Below are positions 7,816 to 16,724 of a stretch of DNA of 64,000 nt, piece by piece. Made by a program: the position numbers and the translations under genes. Source of the DNA: Nitrospira sp. (lineage in GTDB: Bacteria > Nitrospirota > Nitrospiria > Nitrospirales > Nitrospiraceae); contig JBAOHZ010000009.1 in the NCBI GenBank assembly GCA_037045225.1, forward strand, positions 3,934,334-3,998,333, given 5' to 3'. The notes under the pieces are model-generated. The model made no database searches and was not told the DNA's origin. It was given only the letters and a program-made list of their open reading frames with translations. The stretch's first letter is position 1. Each line of letters begins with the position of its first letter.

Positions 7816-8916
7816 ATGACACGAATTGATCTCATCGCCGGCGCCAGACCCAATTTCATGAAGATTGCGCCGATCATCGACGCCTTGACTGCGGCCCGCT
7901 CGAAGGGCAGCCGGCTACAGTACCGGCTCATCCATACGGGGCAGCACTATGATCGTGCCATGTCGGGAAGTTTCTTTGAGGAACTCGGAATCCCTGATCC
8001 GGACATCAATCTAGAAGTGGGGTCCGGAACTCAGGCCGAGCAAACAGCGGCCATCATGGTGAACTATGAACGAGTCCTGTCCAAAGAGAAGAGTGCGCTC
8101 TGTCTGGTCGTCGGAGATGTGACCTCGACGATGGCTTGTTCCATCGTCGCGCGCAAGATGGGTATTCCAGTGGCCCATGTGGAAGGCGGCATTCGCTCGC
8201 ACGACTGGACCATGCCGGAAGAGATCAATCGTGTCGTCACCGATTCCCTCACCAATTGGTTCTTTACCACCAGCGACACTGCCAACGAGAATCTGCGTCG
8301 CGCCGGAGTGACGGACGATCGAATCTTCTTCGTCGGCAACACCATGATCGATACGCTGCTGAAGCAACTCCCACGGTTACGCCCGCCGTCATGTTGGACT
8401 TCGCTCGCGCTGGAACCCAACTCATACTTTGTCGTGACGCTCCATCGACCGGCCAATGTGGATGGGGAGCAGCAACTGCTCGGACTGTTGCAAGCCATCG
8501 CGGAGGGGACTCACGGCTTACCGGTGGTATTTCCGGTACACCCGCGGACCGCTAAGAATTTGCGGGAGGCAGGGAAGACATTGCCCTCCATGCACTATGT
8601 CGATCCATTGGGCTACCTTGAATTCAACTACCTCGTCAAACACGCCCGCGGGGTGATTACGGATTCGGGCGGCATCACCGAAGAAACGACGGTACTCGGA
8701 ATCCCTTGCCTGACCTTGCGCGACAACACCGAGCGACCGGAGACCGTCACGATCGGAACCAATGAACTGATTGGAACCGATCCGCGGAAACTACCTCCGG
8801 CACTGGCGCGCCTGATGGCCGGCCAGTGGAAGAAAGGTGCAATTCCACCCCGGTGGGACGGAAAGACGGCCGAGCGAATCGTGGAACACTTGGAAACGCT
8901 GCTCCTCTCATCATGA
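7816..8916 (+). CDS. wecB: UDP-N-acetylglucosamine 2-epimerase (non-hydrolysing)
   Basis: WecB interconverts UDP-GlcNAc and UDP-ManNAc for surface polysaccharides. The 366-aa length is typical. Family motifs include GARPNFMKIAPI at the N-terminus, HTGQHYD near residue 35, VVGDVTSTMACS, HVEGGIRS, and the C-terminal nucleotide-binding stretch ITDSGGITEETTVLG with LRDNTERPET. GGAACA lies just before the start. The last ~190 bp (from about 8704) recur at 9643-9832 beyond a toxin-antitoxin pair. The present 3' end may therefore be either original or supplied by the insertion. Confidence 0.95.
   Translation: MTRIDLIAGARPNFMKIAPIIDALTAARSKGSRLQYRLIHTGQHYDRAMSGSFFEELGIPDPDINLEVGSGTQAEQTAAIMVNYERVLSKEKSALCLVVGDVTSTMACSIVARKMGIPVAHVEGGIRSHDWTMPEEINRVVTDSLTNWFFTTSDTANENLRRAGVTDDRIFFVGNTMIDTLLKQLPRLRPPSCWTSLALEPNSYFVVTLHRPANVDGEQQLLGLLQAIAEGTHGLPVVFPVHPRTAKNLREAGKTLPSMHYVDPLGYLEFNYLVKHARGVITDSGGITEETTVLGIPCLTLRDNTERPETVTIGTNELIGTDPRKLPPALARLMAGQWKKGAIPPRWDGKTAERIVEHLETLLLSS
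8704..8893 (+). repeat. Direct repeat, first copy (3' end of wecB)
   Basis: About 190 bp that recur at 9643-9832 with a constant offset of 939 bases and only a few mismatches (for example gatcggaacc against gatcgggacc). The homology fades near the last ten codons of wecB. Confidence 0.93.
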
Positions 8917-8971
8917 CTGCATTCAAACCCTACGAATAGACGAGGACCTTGCGACACATCACTCATTACGG

Positions 8972-8993
8972 TAAAGTAATGATAGCTACTTTA
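8972..8993 (+). promoter_or_regulatory. Inverted repeat upstream of the antitoxin gene (possible operator)
   Basis: TAAAGTA (8972-8978) and TACTTTA (8987-8993) are perfect inverted repeats separated by 8 bases, ending 14 bases before the antitoxin start. AbrB-type antitoxins commonly repress their own operon by binding such palindromes, so this is a candidate autoregulatory site. Confidence 0.5.
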
Positions 8994-9007
8994 TGTAAGG
9001 AGGAACG

Positions 9008-9247
9008 ATGTCCACCTCGACGTTGACCAGCAAAGGCCAGACCACCATACCGAAAGACGTCCGTGAACGGCTCAATCTCCATCCAGGGGATCGTCTAGAA
9101 TTTGTCATCGACGAGGACGGACGGGTGATTGTGCTTCCGGCGAGTGTCGATGCCTCGGAGCTTGCCGGCATGCTCAAGCGGCCGGCCAAGCCGGTCACTG
9201 TCGAAGAGATGAATCAAGTGATTCGCAAGCGGGGGGGGCGGCGATGA
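9008..9247 (+). CDS. AbrB/SpoVT-type antitoxin (VapB-like)
   Basis: The product is 79 aa. The first ~45 residues form a swapped-hairpin AbrB DNA-binding domain with the signature LTSKGQTTIPKDVRERL...PGDRLEF. The remainder (EELAG-like helix to the C-terminus) would wrap the toxin. AAGGAGG lies ahead of the start. A run of eight G bases (9231-9238) sits just before the stop, which overlaps the toxin start by four bases (ATGA). Confidence 0.9.
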   Translation: MSTSTLTSKGQTTIPKDVRERLNLHPGDRLEFVIDEDGRVIVLPASVDASELAGMLKRPAKPVTVEEMNQVIRKRGGRR

Positions 9248-9639
9248 TCGGGATCGATACGAATGTGCTCGTCAGGCACTTAGTACAAGACGACCCCCGT
9301 CAGGCACACGCAGCCACACAGGTCATCACGAAGCAATGCACGCGGGATAACCCAGGATTTATTAACCGCATCGTCCTCTGCGAGCTAGTCTGGGTCTTGG
9401 AGAGCGCCTACGGATATTCGAAAGACACGATCGTGAATGTCCTGGATCGTCTTCTGCGTACGAGCCAACTCAGAGTGGAGGATGCACAGACAGCATGGAC
9501 GGCCTATCGGCTGTATCAAAAGGGGAAGGCGGATTTTTCGGATTGCCTTCTGGGATCAACCAACCGCTTGGGCGGCTGTGAGTCGACCGTCACCTTTGAT
9601 CGAGCCGCCGGTAAACTCGAAGGATTCCAGTTGCTGTAG
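9244..9639 (+). CDS. vapC: PIN-domain toxin (VapC family)
   Basis: A 131-aa PIN-domain ribonuclease toxin. The acidic active-site residues are visible: Asp in IGIDTNVLVRHL, Glu in CELVWVLE, Asp in ADFSDCLLG and Asp in VTFDRAA. VapC toxins usually cut tRNA or rRNA; the target cannot be read from sequence. It is coupled to the antitoxin by a four-base overlap. The pair lies exactly between two copies of the wecB 3' end, which suggests it arrived as a unit. Confidence 0.92.
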   Translation: MIGIDTNVLVRHLVQDDPRQAHAATQVITKQCTRDNPGFINRIVLCELVWVLESAYGYSKDTIVNVLDRLLRTSQLRVEDAQTAWTAYRLYQKGKADFSDCLLGSTNRLGGCESTVTFDRAAGKLEGFQLL

Positions 9640-9642
9640 TGG

Positions 9643-9855
9643 CCTTGCCTGACCTTGCGCGACAACACCGAGCGACCGGAGACCGTCACGATCGGGACCA
9701 ATGAGCTGATTGGAACCGATCCGCGGAAACTACCTCCGGCACTGGCGCGCCTGATGGCCGGCCAGTGGAAGAAAGGTGCAATTCCACCGCGATGGGACGG
9801 AAAGACGGCCGAGCGAATCGTGGAACATCTCCGAACACTGTTGGTGCGCGCATAG
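9643..9855 (+). pseudogene. Duplicated 3' fragment of wecB
   Basis: This stretch repeats the C-terminal ~63 codons of wecB (LRDNTERPETVTIGTNELIG onwards) in an open frame to a stop at 9855, differing in the last few residues (RTLLVRA against ETLLLSS). It lacks the rest of the enzyme and has no ribosome site, so it should not give a working protein. It starts three bases after the toxin stop. It may be the original wecB end displaced by the insertion, or a copy carried by the incoming module. Confidence 0.9.
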
Positions 9856-10076
9856 CTCCAACCGCATACCCCGTAGGATTCAAAACGTCGCAGATCGAGG
9901 GTGACATCCCCGTAGACTACTTGAACACGCGTGCGTCGATCTCCTCGTTATGTACCAAGTCTCAACTCGTCTTCGCTCGACACTATCCGTGAACCAACCG
10001 CACCCAGCACTCAGGCCTTCGAGGGCTGCATTCCACACATTCGCATTGTTGGGGGTAGAAGAGCAGGGAACGTGCG

Positions 10077-11978
10077 CTACAGGATGCGCAAACGAGTCAT
10101 GAATTCATGCGGGAGAGAACCGGTATAGGCGACCCGCAGTGTCGTGATCGGATGCTTGGACCCATACCGTTTCGACGCCCATCCTCCCACCGGTTGTACG
10201 CTGCCCTCACAGAGAGTGCTCGCGCCTCCTTCAACCGTGAGCAGGAGCGGGGGATTACACCCTTCCAAGCGATATCCCCCATCCACGGGAATAGGCCGGC
10301 ACCCCAAGTGCCAATTGAGCTCCACCTGGTGCACGCCGGTCCCCGTGAGCCAGTCCCAAATCATCCAGGAACCGGGCGGCTCATACGACACCCCTCGCAA
10401 ATGGGTCACACCTAATCGATCCTTGTATCCATAATGCCGGGCGATCACGGTGATTTTCCCTTCGGGCGTCTCATCTTTGTAGACCAGGTGGGTGTCAAAG
10501 GGCAGGGACCAGGCCAATGAACCGTCTTGTATCGCCTGGTCCAACCCATCGATGGTGACCGTATTGTGAGCGCGTGTACTACGAAAATACGCCCGCCACT
10601 CATCATGACCGGTGAAGGTATAGGTGCCCGGGTCGATCAGCACATCCTGCGCGCCCACCTGCAAAAACAGCGACAGGGCATCGGCATGCCCGTGCGTATA
10701 CCGTGGCGCCATCCCCAGCGCACCATGATCGAAAATCGCCCTGTCTCGCGTGCGGCCACGAATAATCGAATATCCCGAGAGATGAAAGGTGGACAGCCCG
10801 GGAGAGTGTGGCCTGGTGGGATGAACAAAATGCATGTACGGAGAGAGCGCGTGTTCATCCTCACCTTCTCCAATCGGCGGAAGGCTCCCGTCGATTGAAT
10901 TGCGGAACTCATCCAGAAAGTCGCGGCTGCGCGCAAACACTTGGCGGATCTTCTCAGGCACAGGCGACTGCCGATGATCGAGGAGCGCCAACACCATCCC
11001 GTAAAGATCCGTACAAAATTGCAGGTACCCCACTCCCTGCTCCTGGCTGCCGCCGTCATGACTGATGTGCCGGGGAGTTTCCTCTTCCAAGAGGTAATGC
11101 CCGAATGCGAGCCATCGCTCGGCCATGTCCATTTCAGGGAAGAGACTGCCGGCATAGATCAATGCCACTGCCCCCGCCAGCGTGTCATGAGGGGTAATCA
11201 AGCGAAGCGACAGGCGTTTTCGGATCAATTCCGCATGACCGGCAATGAGGGTCAACACCGCAGGCCACACTGGCGCAGAAGTGAGCGCCGACGGACGGAG
11301 TGCATCCATCGCATGACAGACTGCCAGGAGGCGAAGCGCGCACTCCGTCGGGCAGATATAGTGAATCCCCATCAAAAACGGGTTCGCGTCAACCCAGGAA
11401 ACGAGCTGTGCCTCCACCGCCGCCACGGCGGCTGAACGCACGGCCGGTTCAGCCTGCTGTGCCAACATCGCCAGGAGCACCAGGTGCTGGAGGCGTGAAG
11501 GCTCCCACGCCATGCGGATATCTCCGCAGGGGTTGCCGGACTGAATCGGGATGTCGGCAAAAAATCGGCGCGGCCAGAGGGTGCCCGTATCCGGCGCTCG
11601 ATGCCAACAGGAGCCGTCTGGAGCCCAGGCCCAGGTATACCCAAAGATGGTCACGAAGCCTTTGAGCAGAGCCTCCAGCCGGGACTCATCTGCCGGAAGA
11701 TGCCAGGGCAGAGGAGGCAACATCGGCGAGGAACTGGCGCAGAACGAATAGCGCGACACATCCTGCGCCGTAAATGCTCGATGGAGTGATTGCCGGCCGA
11801 GTCCCTGCCGCAGGTGTAAGAGCGAAAACAGCGCGCGCTCTCTCGCGTGACTCCACCATTCCAAGCGTCCCGGCGCGGCGAGGGCTTTCACCGACGACGC
11901 GAGACGTTGGGGGAGAGCATTGGGATTGAATGACAGCGTTACGCGCACTGACAAGCCATGCAGAATGAGTGGGAACAA
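10077..11978 (-). CDS. Heparinase II/III family polysaccharide lyase
   Basis: A 633-aa protein. The N-terminal helical toroid (~100-345) includes the Trp-rich segments typical of the family, and the C-terminal beta-sandwich (~370-610) has GHADALSLFLQVG, DPGTYTFTG and RSTRAHNTVTIDGLDQ. Those carry the His and Asn expected for uronate-type lyases. No clear signal peptide is seen, so it may act in the cytoplasm or periplasm on polysaccharide made by this cluster. Such lyases often sit in exosortase/EPS loci. The start is uncertain because the first ~60 residues are poorly conserved. It is the only minus-strand gene in the polysaccharide block. Confidence 0.88.
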   Translation of the reverse strand: MFPLILHGLSVRVTLSFNPNALPQRLASSVKALAAPGRLEWWSHARERALFSLLHLRQGLGRQSLHRAFTAQDVSRYSFCASSSPMLPPLPWHLPADESRLEALLKGFVTIFGYTWAWAPDGSCWHRAPDTGTLWPRRFFADIPIQSGNPCGDIRMAWEPSRLQHLVLLAMLAQQAEPAVRSAAVAAVEAQLVSWVDANPFLMGIHYICPTECALRLLAVCHAMDALRPSALTSAPVWPAVLTLIAGHAELIRKRLSLRLITPHDTLAGAVALIYAGSLFPEMDMAERWLAFGHYLLEEETPRHISHDGGSQEQGVGYLQFCTDLYGMVLALLDHRQSPVPEKIRQVFARSRDFLDEFRNSIDGSLPPIGEGEDEHALSPYMHFVHPTRPHSPGLSTFHLSGYSIIRGRTRDRAIFDHGALGMAPRYTHGHADALSLFLQVGAQDVLIDPGTYTFTGHDEWRAYFRSTRAHNTVTIDGLDQAIQDGSLAWSLPFDTHLVYKDETPEGKITVIARHYGYKDRLGVTHLRGVSYEPPGSWMIWDWLTGTGVHQVELNWHLGCRPIPVDGGYRLEGCNPPLLLTVEGGASTLCEGSVQPVGGWASKRYGSKHPITTLRVAYTGSLPHEFMTRLRIL

Positions 11979-12305
11979 AAATTGTGAACAAGGCTCCGTC
12001 CATTCGGCCTTGATTAAGTGCTACGTCGATGAAGGCACAGTACATTCGTCGAGCGCTGAGGTCAATGCCGAAAACCACGTAACCCTGCACCGGTGGCGTG
12101 ACACAGGCATGCCGGAAGAGCGGGAGTCGTGCGTCAGAATAAGACAGCCGATGCAGAGAAATTCAGTCGGGGGCGGATGGCACTAACACTACGTAGCGGA
12201 ATTGTGATAAGGAACAGGGGGTCATGGTTCGTTGAGACGATACTGCGTGACTCTGGATATCCGCAGGTATTCTGTTGAGACACAAAAAGGGAGCGACGCG
12301 GCACA
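11979..12305. other. Divergent intergenic region of 327 bases
   Basis: It separates the heparinase gene (minus) from gmd (plus) and should hold both promoters. I see no gene and no confident promoter motif; GGGAG precedes the gmd start. Confidence 0.5.
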
Positions 12306-13316
12306 GTGAAAAAGGCACTCATCACCGGCATCAGCGGACAAGACGGATCGTATTTGGCAGAAGTGCTGCTCGCCAAAGGCTACGAGGTCCATGGTATTGT
12401 TCGTCGCTCTAGTTCCTTAAACACAGCTCGCATCGACGGCATCTATCAAGATCCGCACGTGCCGGAAGCGCGGTTGCGGCTCGTCTACGGAGATCTCAAC
12501 GACGCCAGTTCGCTCAATCGGATTCTGCGCACGATTCAACCGGATGAAATTTACAATTTAGGGGCACAGAGTCACGTACGAGTCAGTTTCGACGTTCCGG
12601 AATATACCGCCGAGGTCACAGCGCTCGGAGCCGTTCGCCTCCTGGAAGCCATCAGAGAGTCCGGGATCAAACCCAAGTTTTATCAGGCTTCCTCCAGCGA
12701 AATGTTCGGCAAGGTGCAGGAGATTCCGCAACGGGAAAGCACCCCGTTTTACCCGCGCAGCCCGTACGGCGCCGCCAAGGTGTACGCCCACTGGATTACC
12801 GTCAATTACCGTGAAGCCTACGATCTGTTTGCTTGCAGCGGCATTCTGTTCAACCACGAATCCCCGCGACGCGGCGAGACGTTCGTGACCAGAAAAATCA
12901 CGCGGGCTGCGGCTAGAATTAAATTGGGCGTACAGAAAGAGTTGTACCTCGGCAATCTCGACGCCAAGCGCGACTGGGGGTTCGCCGGTGACTACGTACA
13001 GGCCATGTGGATGATGCTGCAAGCCGACCAGCCGGATGACTATGTGATTGCAACGGGTGAGACGCATACGGTGAGAGAATTTCTCGACCGCGCGTTTGGC
13101 CACCTCGATATGGACTGGCAACAATACGTCAAAATCGACCCGCGCTACTACCGTCCCACGGAAGTCGATCTCTTGATCGGCGATGCCGCGAAGGCCAAGC
13201 GAGTATTAGGATGGGAACCGAAAGTGTCGTTTCAAGAGTTGGTGACCATGATGGTGGACGCGGATCTGCGAGCGGAGCGACAGACGCTGGAGGGAACGAA
13301 GGGAGTGCCGCGCTAG
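12306..13316 (+). CDS. gmd: GDP-mannose 4,6-dehydratase
   Basis: Gmd converts GDP-D-mannose to GDP-4-keto-6-deoxy-D-mannose, the first step to GDP-L-fucose and related sugars. The 336-aa short-chain dehydrogenase has the NAD(P) motif TGISGQDGSYLA, the family stretch NLGAQSHVRVSFDVPEYT, SSSEMFGK and the catalytic Tyr-x3-Lys in SPYGAAKVYAH. The GTG start has GGGAG upstream. fcl lies 0.5 kb downstream, so the pair makes GDP-L-fucose; a four-helix-bundle gene separates them. Confidence 0.96.
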   Translation: MKKALITGISGQDGSYLAEVLLAKGYEVHGIVRRSSSLNTARIDGIYQDPHVPEARLRLVYGDLNDASSLNRILRTIQPDEIYNLGAQSHVRVSFDVPEYTAEVTALGAVRLLEAIRESGIKPKFYQASSSEMFGKVQEIPQRESTPFYPRSPYGAAKVYAHWITVNYREAYDLFACSGILFNHESPRRGETFVTRKITRAAARIKLGVQKELYLGNLDAKRDWGFAGDYVQAMWMMLQADQPDDYVIATGETHTVREFLDRAFGHLDMDWQQYVKIDPRYYRPTEVDLLIGDAAKAKRVLGWEPKVSFQELVTMMVDADLRAERQTLEGTKGVPR

Positions 13317-13323
13317 AGGCCGG

Positions 13324-13740
13324 ATGGAGGGAGGGGAAAAACGCTTCGCACAGTCTGAACGATACATCTTCCCTTTCGAAAGACTTGAGGTGTGGCAAGA
13401 GTCCATCGAATTGGCGGATGTTGTACTGGGATTGCTGGAACGTATTCCTCCGAATAGGCACCTGAGGATCGTGTCTCAATTAAAGGGAGCTGTCACTTCA
13501 ATTGCGCAAAACATTGCGGAAGGAAAAGGGCGGCAGCATAAGAAAGAATTTCTTCAGTATTTGAGTATTGCCCAAGGATCGCTCTATGAGACGGTCACGT
13601 TGACCGAAGTATTCCACAGAAACAAACTTTTTGACGAAATGGAATACGTGCAAATTCGTGGTAAGACGGAACAGATCGATCGAAAGCTCAATGGATTGAT
13701 GAATTCGGTAAGGGGAAAGAAACGTGGAGAGAGGGTGTGA
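13324..13740 (+). CDS. Four-helix-bundle protein (23S rRNA intervening-sequence type)
   Basis: A 138-aa helical protein with the family motifs FERLEVWQESIELA near residue 18, RIVSQLKGAVTSIAQNIAEG and EFLQYLSIAQGSLYE. These match the small four-helix-bundle proteins first noted inside rRNA intervening sequences and now common as single chromosomal genes. Their molecular role is not settled. The gene sits eight bases after gmd and splits the gmd-fcl pair. That and its family's habit of appearing in odd places suggest insertion. Confidence 0.85.
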   Translation: MEGGEKRFAQSERYIFPFERLEVWQESIELADVVLGLLERIPPNRHLRIVSQLKGAVTSIAQNIAEGKGRQHKKEFLQYLSIAQGSLYETVTLTEVFHRNKLFDEMEYVQIRGKTEQIDRKLNGLMNSVRGKKRGERV

Positions 13741-13822
13741 GATCTGGGAGGAAAGCAATGATCGCCAACTTCCGACGGTTCGACAGCTGCCCCCAGCCTC
13801 AGACCTCTAGCCTCAAACAATC

Positions 13823-14785
13823 ATGACATCTTTTTTCTCAAACAAACGCGTCGTCGTAACCGGAGGCGCCGGATTCCTGGGCTCAGTGGTCGTCGCACAA
13901 CTTCGGCAGCAGGGGTGCCGGGACATCTGGGTACCGAGAAGTCAGGATTACGATCTCGTCCAGATGGAAGCCGTGCAGCGACTCTACGACGATGCGGCAC
14001 CCGACGTGGTGGTGCACTTGGCGGCACGGGTCGGAGGCATTGGTGCCAATCAAGCCAATGCGGGGCGCTTCTTCTACGACAACCTGATGATGGGCACGCA
14101 ATTGATGGAAGTGGGACGGCAGCGAGGCCTGGAAAAGTTCGTCGCGCTTGCCACCATCTGTGCCTATCCCAAATATACTCCCGTCCCATTCCGCGAAGAA
14201 GATCTGTGGGCCGGATACCCGGAAGAGACCAATGCGCCCTATGGCCTGGCCAAGAAAATGATGCTAGTCCAGGCTCAAGCCTACCGGCAGCAATACGGGT
14301 TTAACGCCATCGTACTCTTTCCGGTGAACCTCTATGGTCCCGGCGACAACTTCGACATGCACACCTCGCATGTCATTCCGGCCCTCATCCGCAAGTGTGT
14401 CGAGGCGAAGGCACGAGGAACAGAGCAGGTGGTGTTGTGGGGCGACGGCTCGCCCTCGCGAGAGTTTCTCTATGTGGATGATGCGGCGCGTGCCATTCTG
14501 TTAGCGGCCGAGCATTACAATGGCGACGAGCCGGTGAACATCGGGACGGGCGAAGAAATCACGATTCAGAACTTGGCACATCTGATCGCCGACGAGGTAG
14601 GCTTCAAGGGCGAGCTTCTGTGGGACACCAGCAAACCCAATGGCCAACCGCGCCGATGTTTGGATACCAGGCAGGCGAAACAGTTGTTCGGGTTTGAGGC
14701 GGAGACGAGATTGCGCGAGGGAATACGGGGAACAGTTGCCTGGTTCCATACCAACCGAGAGTCATTTCGTGAGGTCACATTCTAG
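13823..14785 (+). CDS. fcl: GDP-L-fucose synthase
   Basis: Fcl epimerises and reduces the Gmd product to GDP-L-fucose using NADPH. The 320-aa short-chain dehydrogenase starts with the dinucleotide motif VVTGGAGFLGS. It carries the Tyr-x3-Lys pair in PYGLAKKMM, the family stretch VGGIGANQANAGRFFYDNLMMG, and NLYGPGDNFD. The final ~60 residues include the usual LDTRQAK...F segment. It is the second enzyme of the pathway begun by gmd. Confidence 0.95.
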   Translation: MTSFFSNKRVVVTGGAGFLGSVVVAQLRQQGCRDIWVPRSQDYDLVQMEAVQRLYDDAAPDVVVHLAARVGGIGANQANAGRFFYDNLMMGTQLMEVGRQRGLEKFVALATICAYPKYTPVPFREEDLWAGYPEETNAPYGLAKKMMLVQAQAYRQQYGFNAIVLFPVNLYGPGDNFDMHTSHVIPALIRKCVEAKARGTEQVVLWGDGSPSREFLYVDDAARAILLAAEHYNGDEPVNIGTGEEITIQNLAHLIADEVGFKGELLWDTSKPNGQPRRCLDTRQAKQLFGFEAETRLREGIRGTVAWFHTNRESFREVTF

Positions 14786-15497
14786 GGGAATTGACACTCG
14801 CCCGAGACGCTCCAGGAATCATGGATCAGGCAAGAAGGTTTGCCGCACTCAATGCCTCCTGCTGGCATGACCAGGGTGAATCCACAACGATAGTTTGAAG
14901 TATGAGGCGGTAGCAATGGCCTGGCAAGAATGCCAACCGTCGACCTAAAGCCGCGGCGCCGATCGTCAGTTGAGCGCTCCCAGGGTTTAACTATATCCAA
15001 ATCATCTGCATGCGAAAGGCCGACGACTGCCTGGATGGCGTTCCACGCATATGTCCGTCGGCTGATTGCGGAACCCGAACTGGGGGGCCCAAGGCGGTGC
15101 TCTATGAAGCAACCCCTGATGTGGCGGTTTTCGAGCCATCAGAGTTCGCCCGGGTTTTACACGTGGTGGGAAGGCGATGGCCAGGAAAATTTATTTGGAA
15201 GCTGGACATACATACGTGGGTGGATGAGTCCTCCTTATGTGACGCTCATTACTGGACCGCTGCGGAAATGCCTCTGCTCAAAATGGCATGCTTGGTTAGC
15301 TCAATGACGTCGCAGCGGAGCCAGTGCTCGTCATCGGTGGGAAATCTCCCAAAGCTGACTGCCTACTCCGATGGATGTCCAGGGGCTCAGCGTCGGCGAT
15401 GGCCATCTCGACTGGCATTGGGATGGTCACAAGATGACGGCGCTCATTCATGCTAGGAAACCCGTTAAGGTCAGGTTAGGGAGAGGATTTTCAATGA
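14786..15497. other. 712-base stretch with no recognisable intact gene
   Basis: Several short open frames exist on both strands (for example 15010-15456, plus), but none has family motifs or a good ribosome site. Base use looks mixed. It may be decayed sequence between fcl and the first glycosyltransferase, or hold an unknown small gene. Confidence 0.5.
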
Positions 15498-16709
15498 ATG
15501 CCTCCCTCCAATTGGCCTATCACGAAGAATAACCGATCCAGACTTGGCGAGGGCAATGTGTCTCGGAAAGCAAAACCCGATTACAGCCGTGTGGCGATGT
15601 TGTGCAAGGGAGATGACGGGTATGGGGTGGCCTCCGTCATAAAGCTATATGCCTGTCATGCGCCGGATATTCATTTTGTGTGCATGGGACCAGGAGCCAT
15701 GCTGGAATGGCTGCAACAAAACGGCAACCGAGTCCACTTGGTAGAGGGGTTGTCGAGTTTCACGGCCACCAGTTCAGCTCGCACGCTCATGCAATTGCCA
15801 TCGGTCCTACTCAAGGCAAACCGGTCCGCGGAAGTTTTGGACAAGTTGTTTCAACAACTGGACATACGTGTTGTGCATGCCCATTGGCTTCCGCAACATA
15901 TCATTGCAGGGCATATGCGGCGGAGAGGTTACGCCTCAGTCTGGCACATCCATGGGAACATGAACCACGCGCGCATGTTCGGCTTAGGCAGGAAACTCAA
16001 CCACCTTCTGGCAAAATGGGGAGCGGCCCTTTTGATTCCGGTGAGTGACTTTATTGGAGCCAACTGGAAAGGCGCAGGTGTCCCCATACGCGTCATTCAC
16101 AACGCAGCGCCCAAACTGTTCGAAGGTCCTAATGAACGAGGAGACGACAACTTTCGCTGTATCATCGCCGGGCGTCTGACGGAAGATAAAGGACACCACT
16201 TGGCGATTCAAGCCGTCTTGAATGCAAGAGCTGCGGGATACGACGTCAGCCTCGACGTGTTCGGAGGACCTCTCGATGGGAATCCGTATTATGACGACTT
16301 GAAACGTCTGGTGAGTCAAGCGAATGCGGCGGACTGCATTCGCTTCATGGGATTTTCTGATACTCTCAGGGAGCACCATCAATTGTATGATCTCGGTCTG
16401 CAATGTCGGATCAGCCCCGAACCCTGCAGCATGTGGGCCTGTGAAACGCTGCTGGATGGCCTCCCGCTAATCGCGGCCGATGCCGGCGGGACGGCAGAAC
16501 TGATCGAGGATGAGGTCACCGGATTGCTTTTCAAGAGTGGTGACGTCAGCGACCTTACCTCCAAGCTGCTGACGTTAATTGGGAATCGCGCCCGCCTCCG
16601 TATGATGCGGCATGCGGCCTATGAACGCGGGCAACGACTATTCGGAATCGAACGGTTCATCTCGGAAACCTACGATGCCTACGCCGCATCGTTCTCCCCA
16701 TCGAGCTAA
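15498..16709 (+). CDS. Glycosyltransferase family 4 protein
   Basis: A 403-aa GT-B fold enzyme. The N-terminal acceptor half includes VVHAHWLPQHI at ~115. The C-terminal half has IIAGRLTEDKGHHLAIQA (~220-240), the DVFGGP segment, and the donor-binding ACETLLDGLPLIAADAGGTAELI with the conserved Glu pair around 315-345. It should add a sugar to a lipid-linked glycan; the donor is not predictable. GGGAGAGG lies 11 bases upstream of the chosen ATG; a GTG at 15558 is an alternative start. It opens the plus-strand assembly run. Confidence 0.9.
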   Translation: MPPSNWPITKNNRSRLGEGNVSRKAKPDYSRVAMLCKGDDGYGVASVIKLYACHAPDIHFVCMGPGAMLEWLQQNGNRVHLVEGLSSFTATSSARTLMQLPSVLLKANRSAEVLDKLFQQLDIRVVHAHWLPQHIIAGHMRRRGYASVWHIHGNMNHARMFGLGRKLNHLLAKWGAALLIPVSDFIGANWKGAGVPIRVIHNAAPKLFEGPNERGDDNFRCIIAGRLTEDKGHHLAIQAVLNARAAGYDVSLDVFGGPLDGNPYYDDLKRLVSQANAADCIRFMGFSDTLREHHQLYDLGLQCRISPEPCSMWACETLLDGLPLIAADAGGTAELIEDEVTGLLFKSGDVSDLTSKLLTLIGNRARLRMMRHAAYERGQRLFGIERFISETYDAYAASFSPSS

Positions 16710-16724
16710 GGAATTCATTACAGG

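Noticed and set aside
9655..9855. The duplicated wecB end as an independent gene
   Set aside because: It is only the last part of an enzyme with no ribosome site; better explained as a leftover of duplication.
12220..12290. A promoter for gmd (TTGAGA with GATATC, 18-base spacer)
   Set aside because: The -10 match is poor; too weak to list as a feature.
15010..15456. 148-codon frame in the gap after fcl
   Set aside because: No recognisable domain, Cys/Trp-rich irregular composition and no ribosome site; treated as non-coding or decayed.
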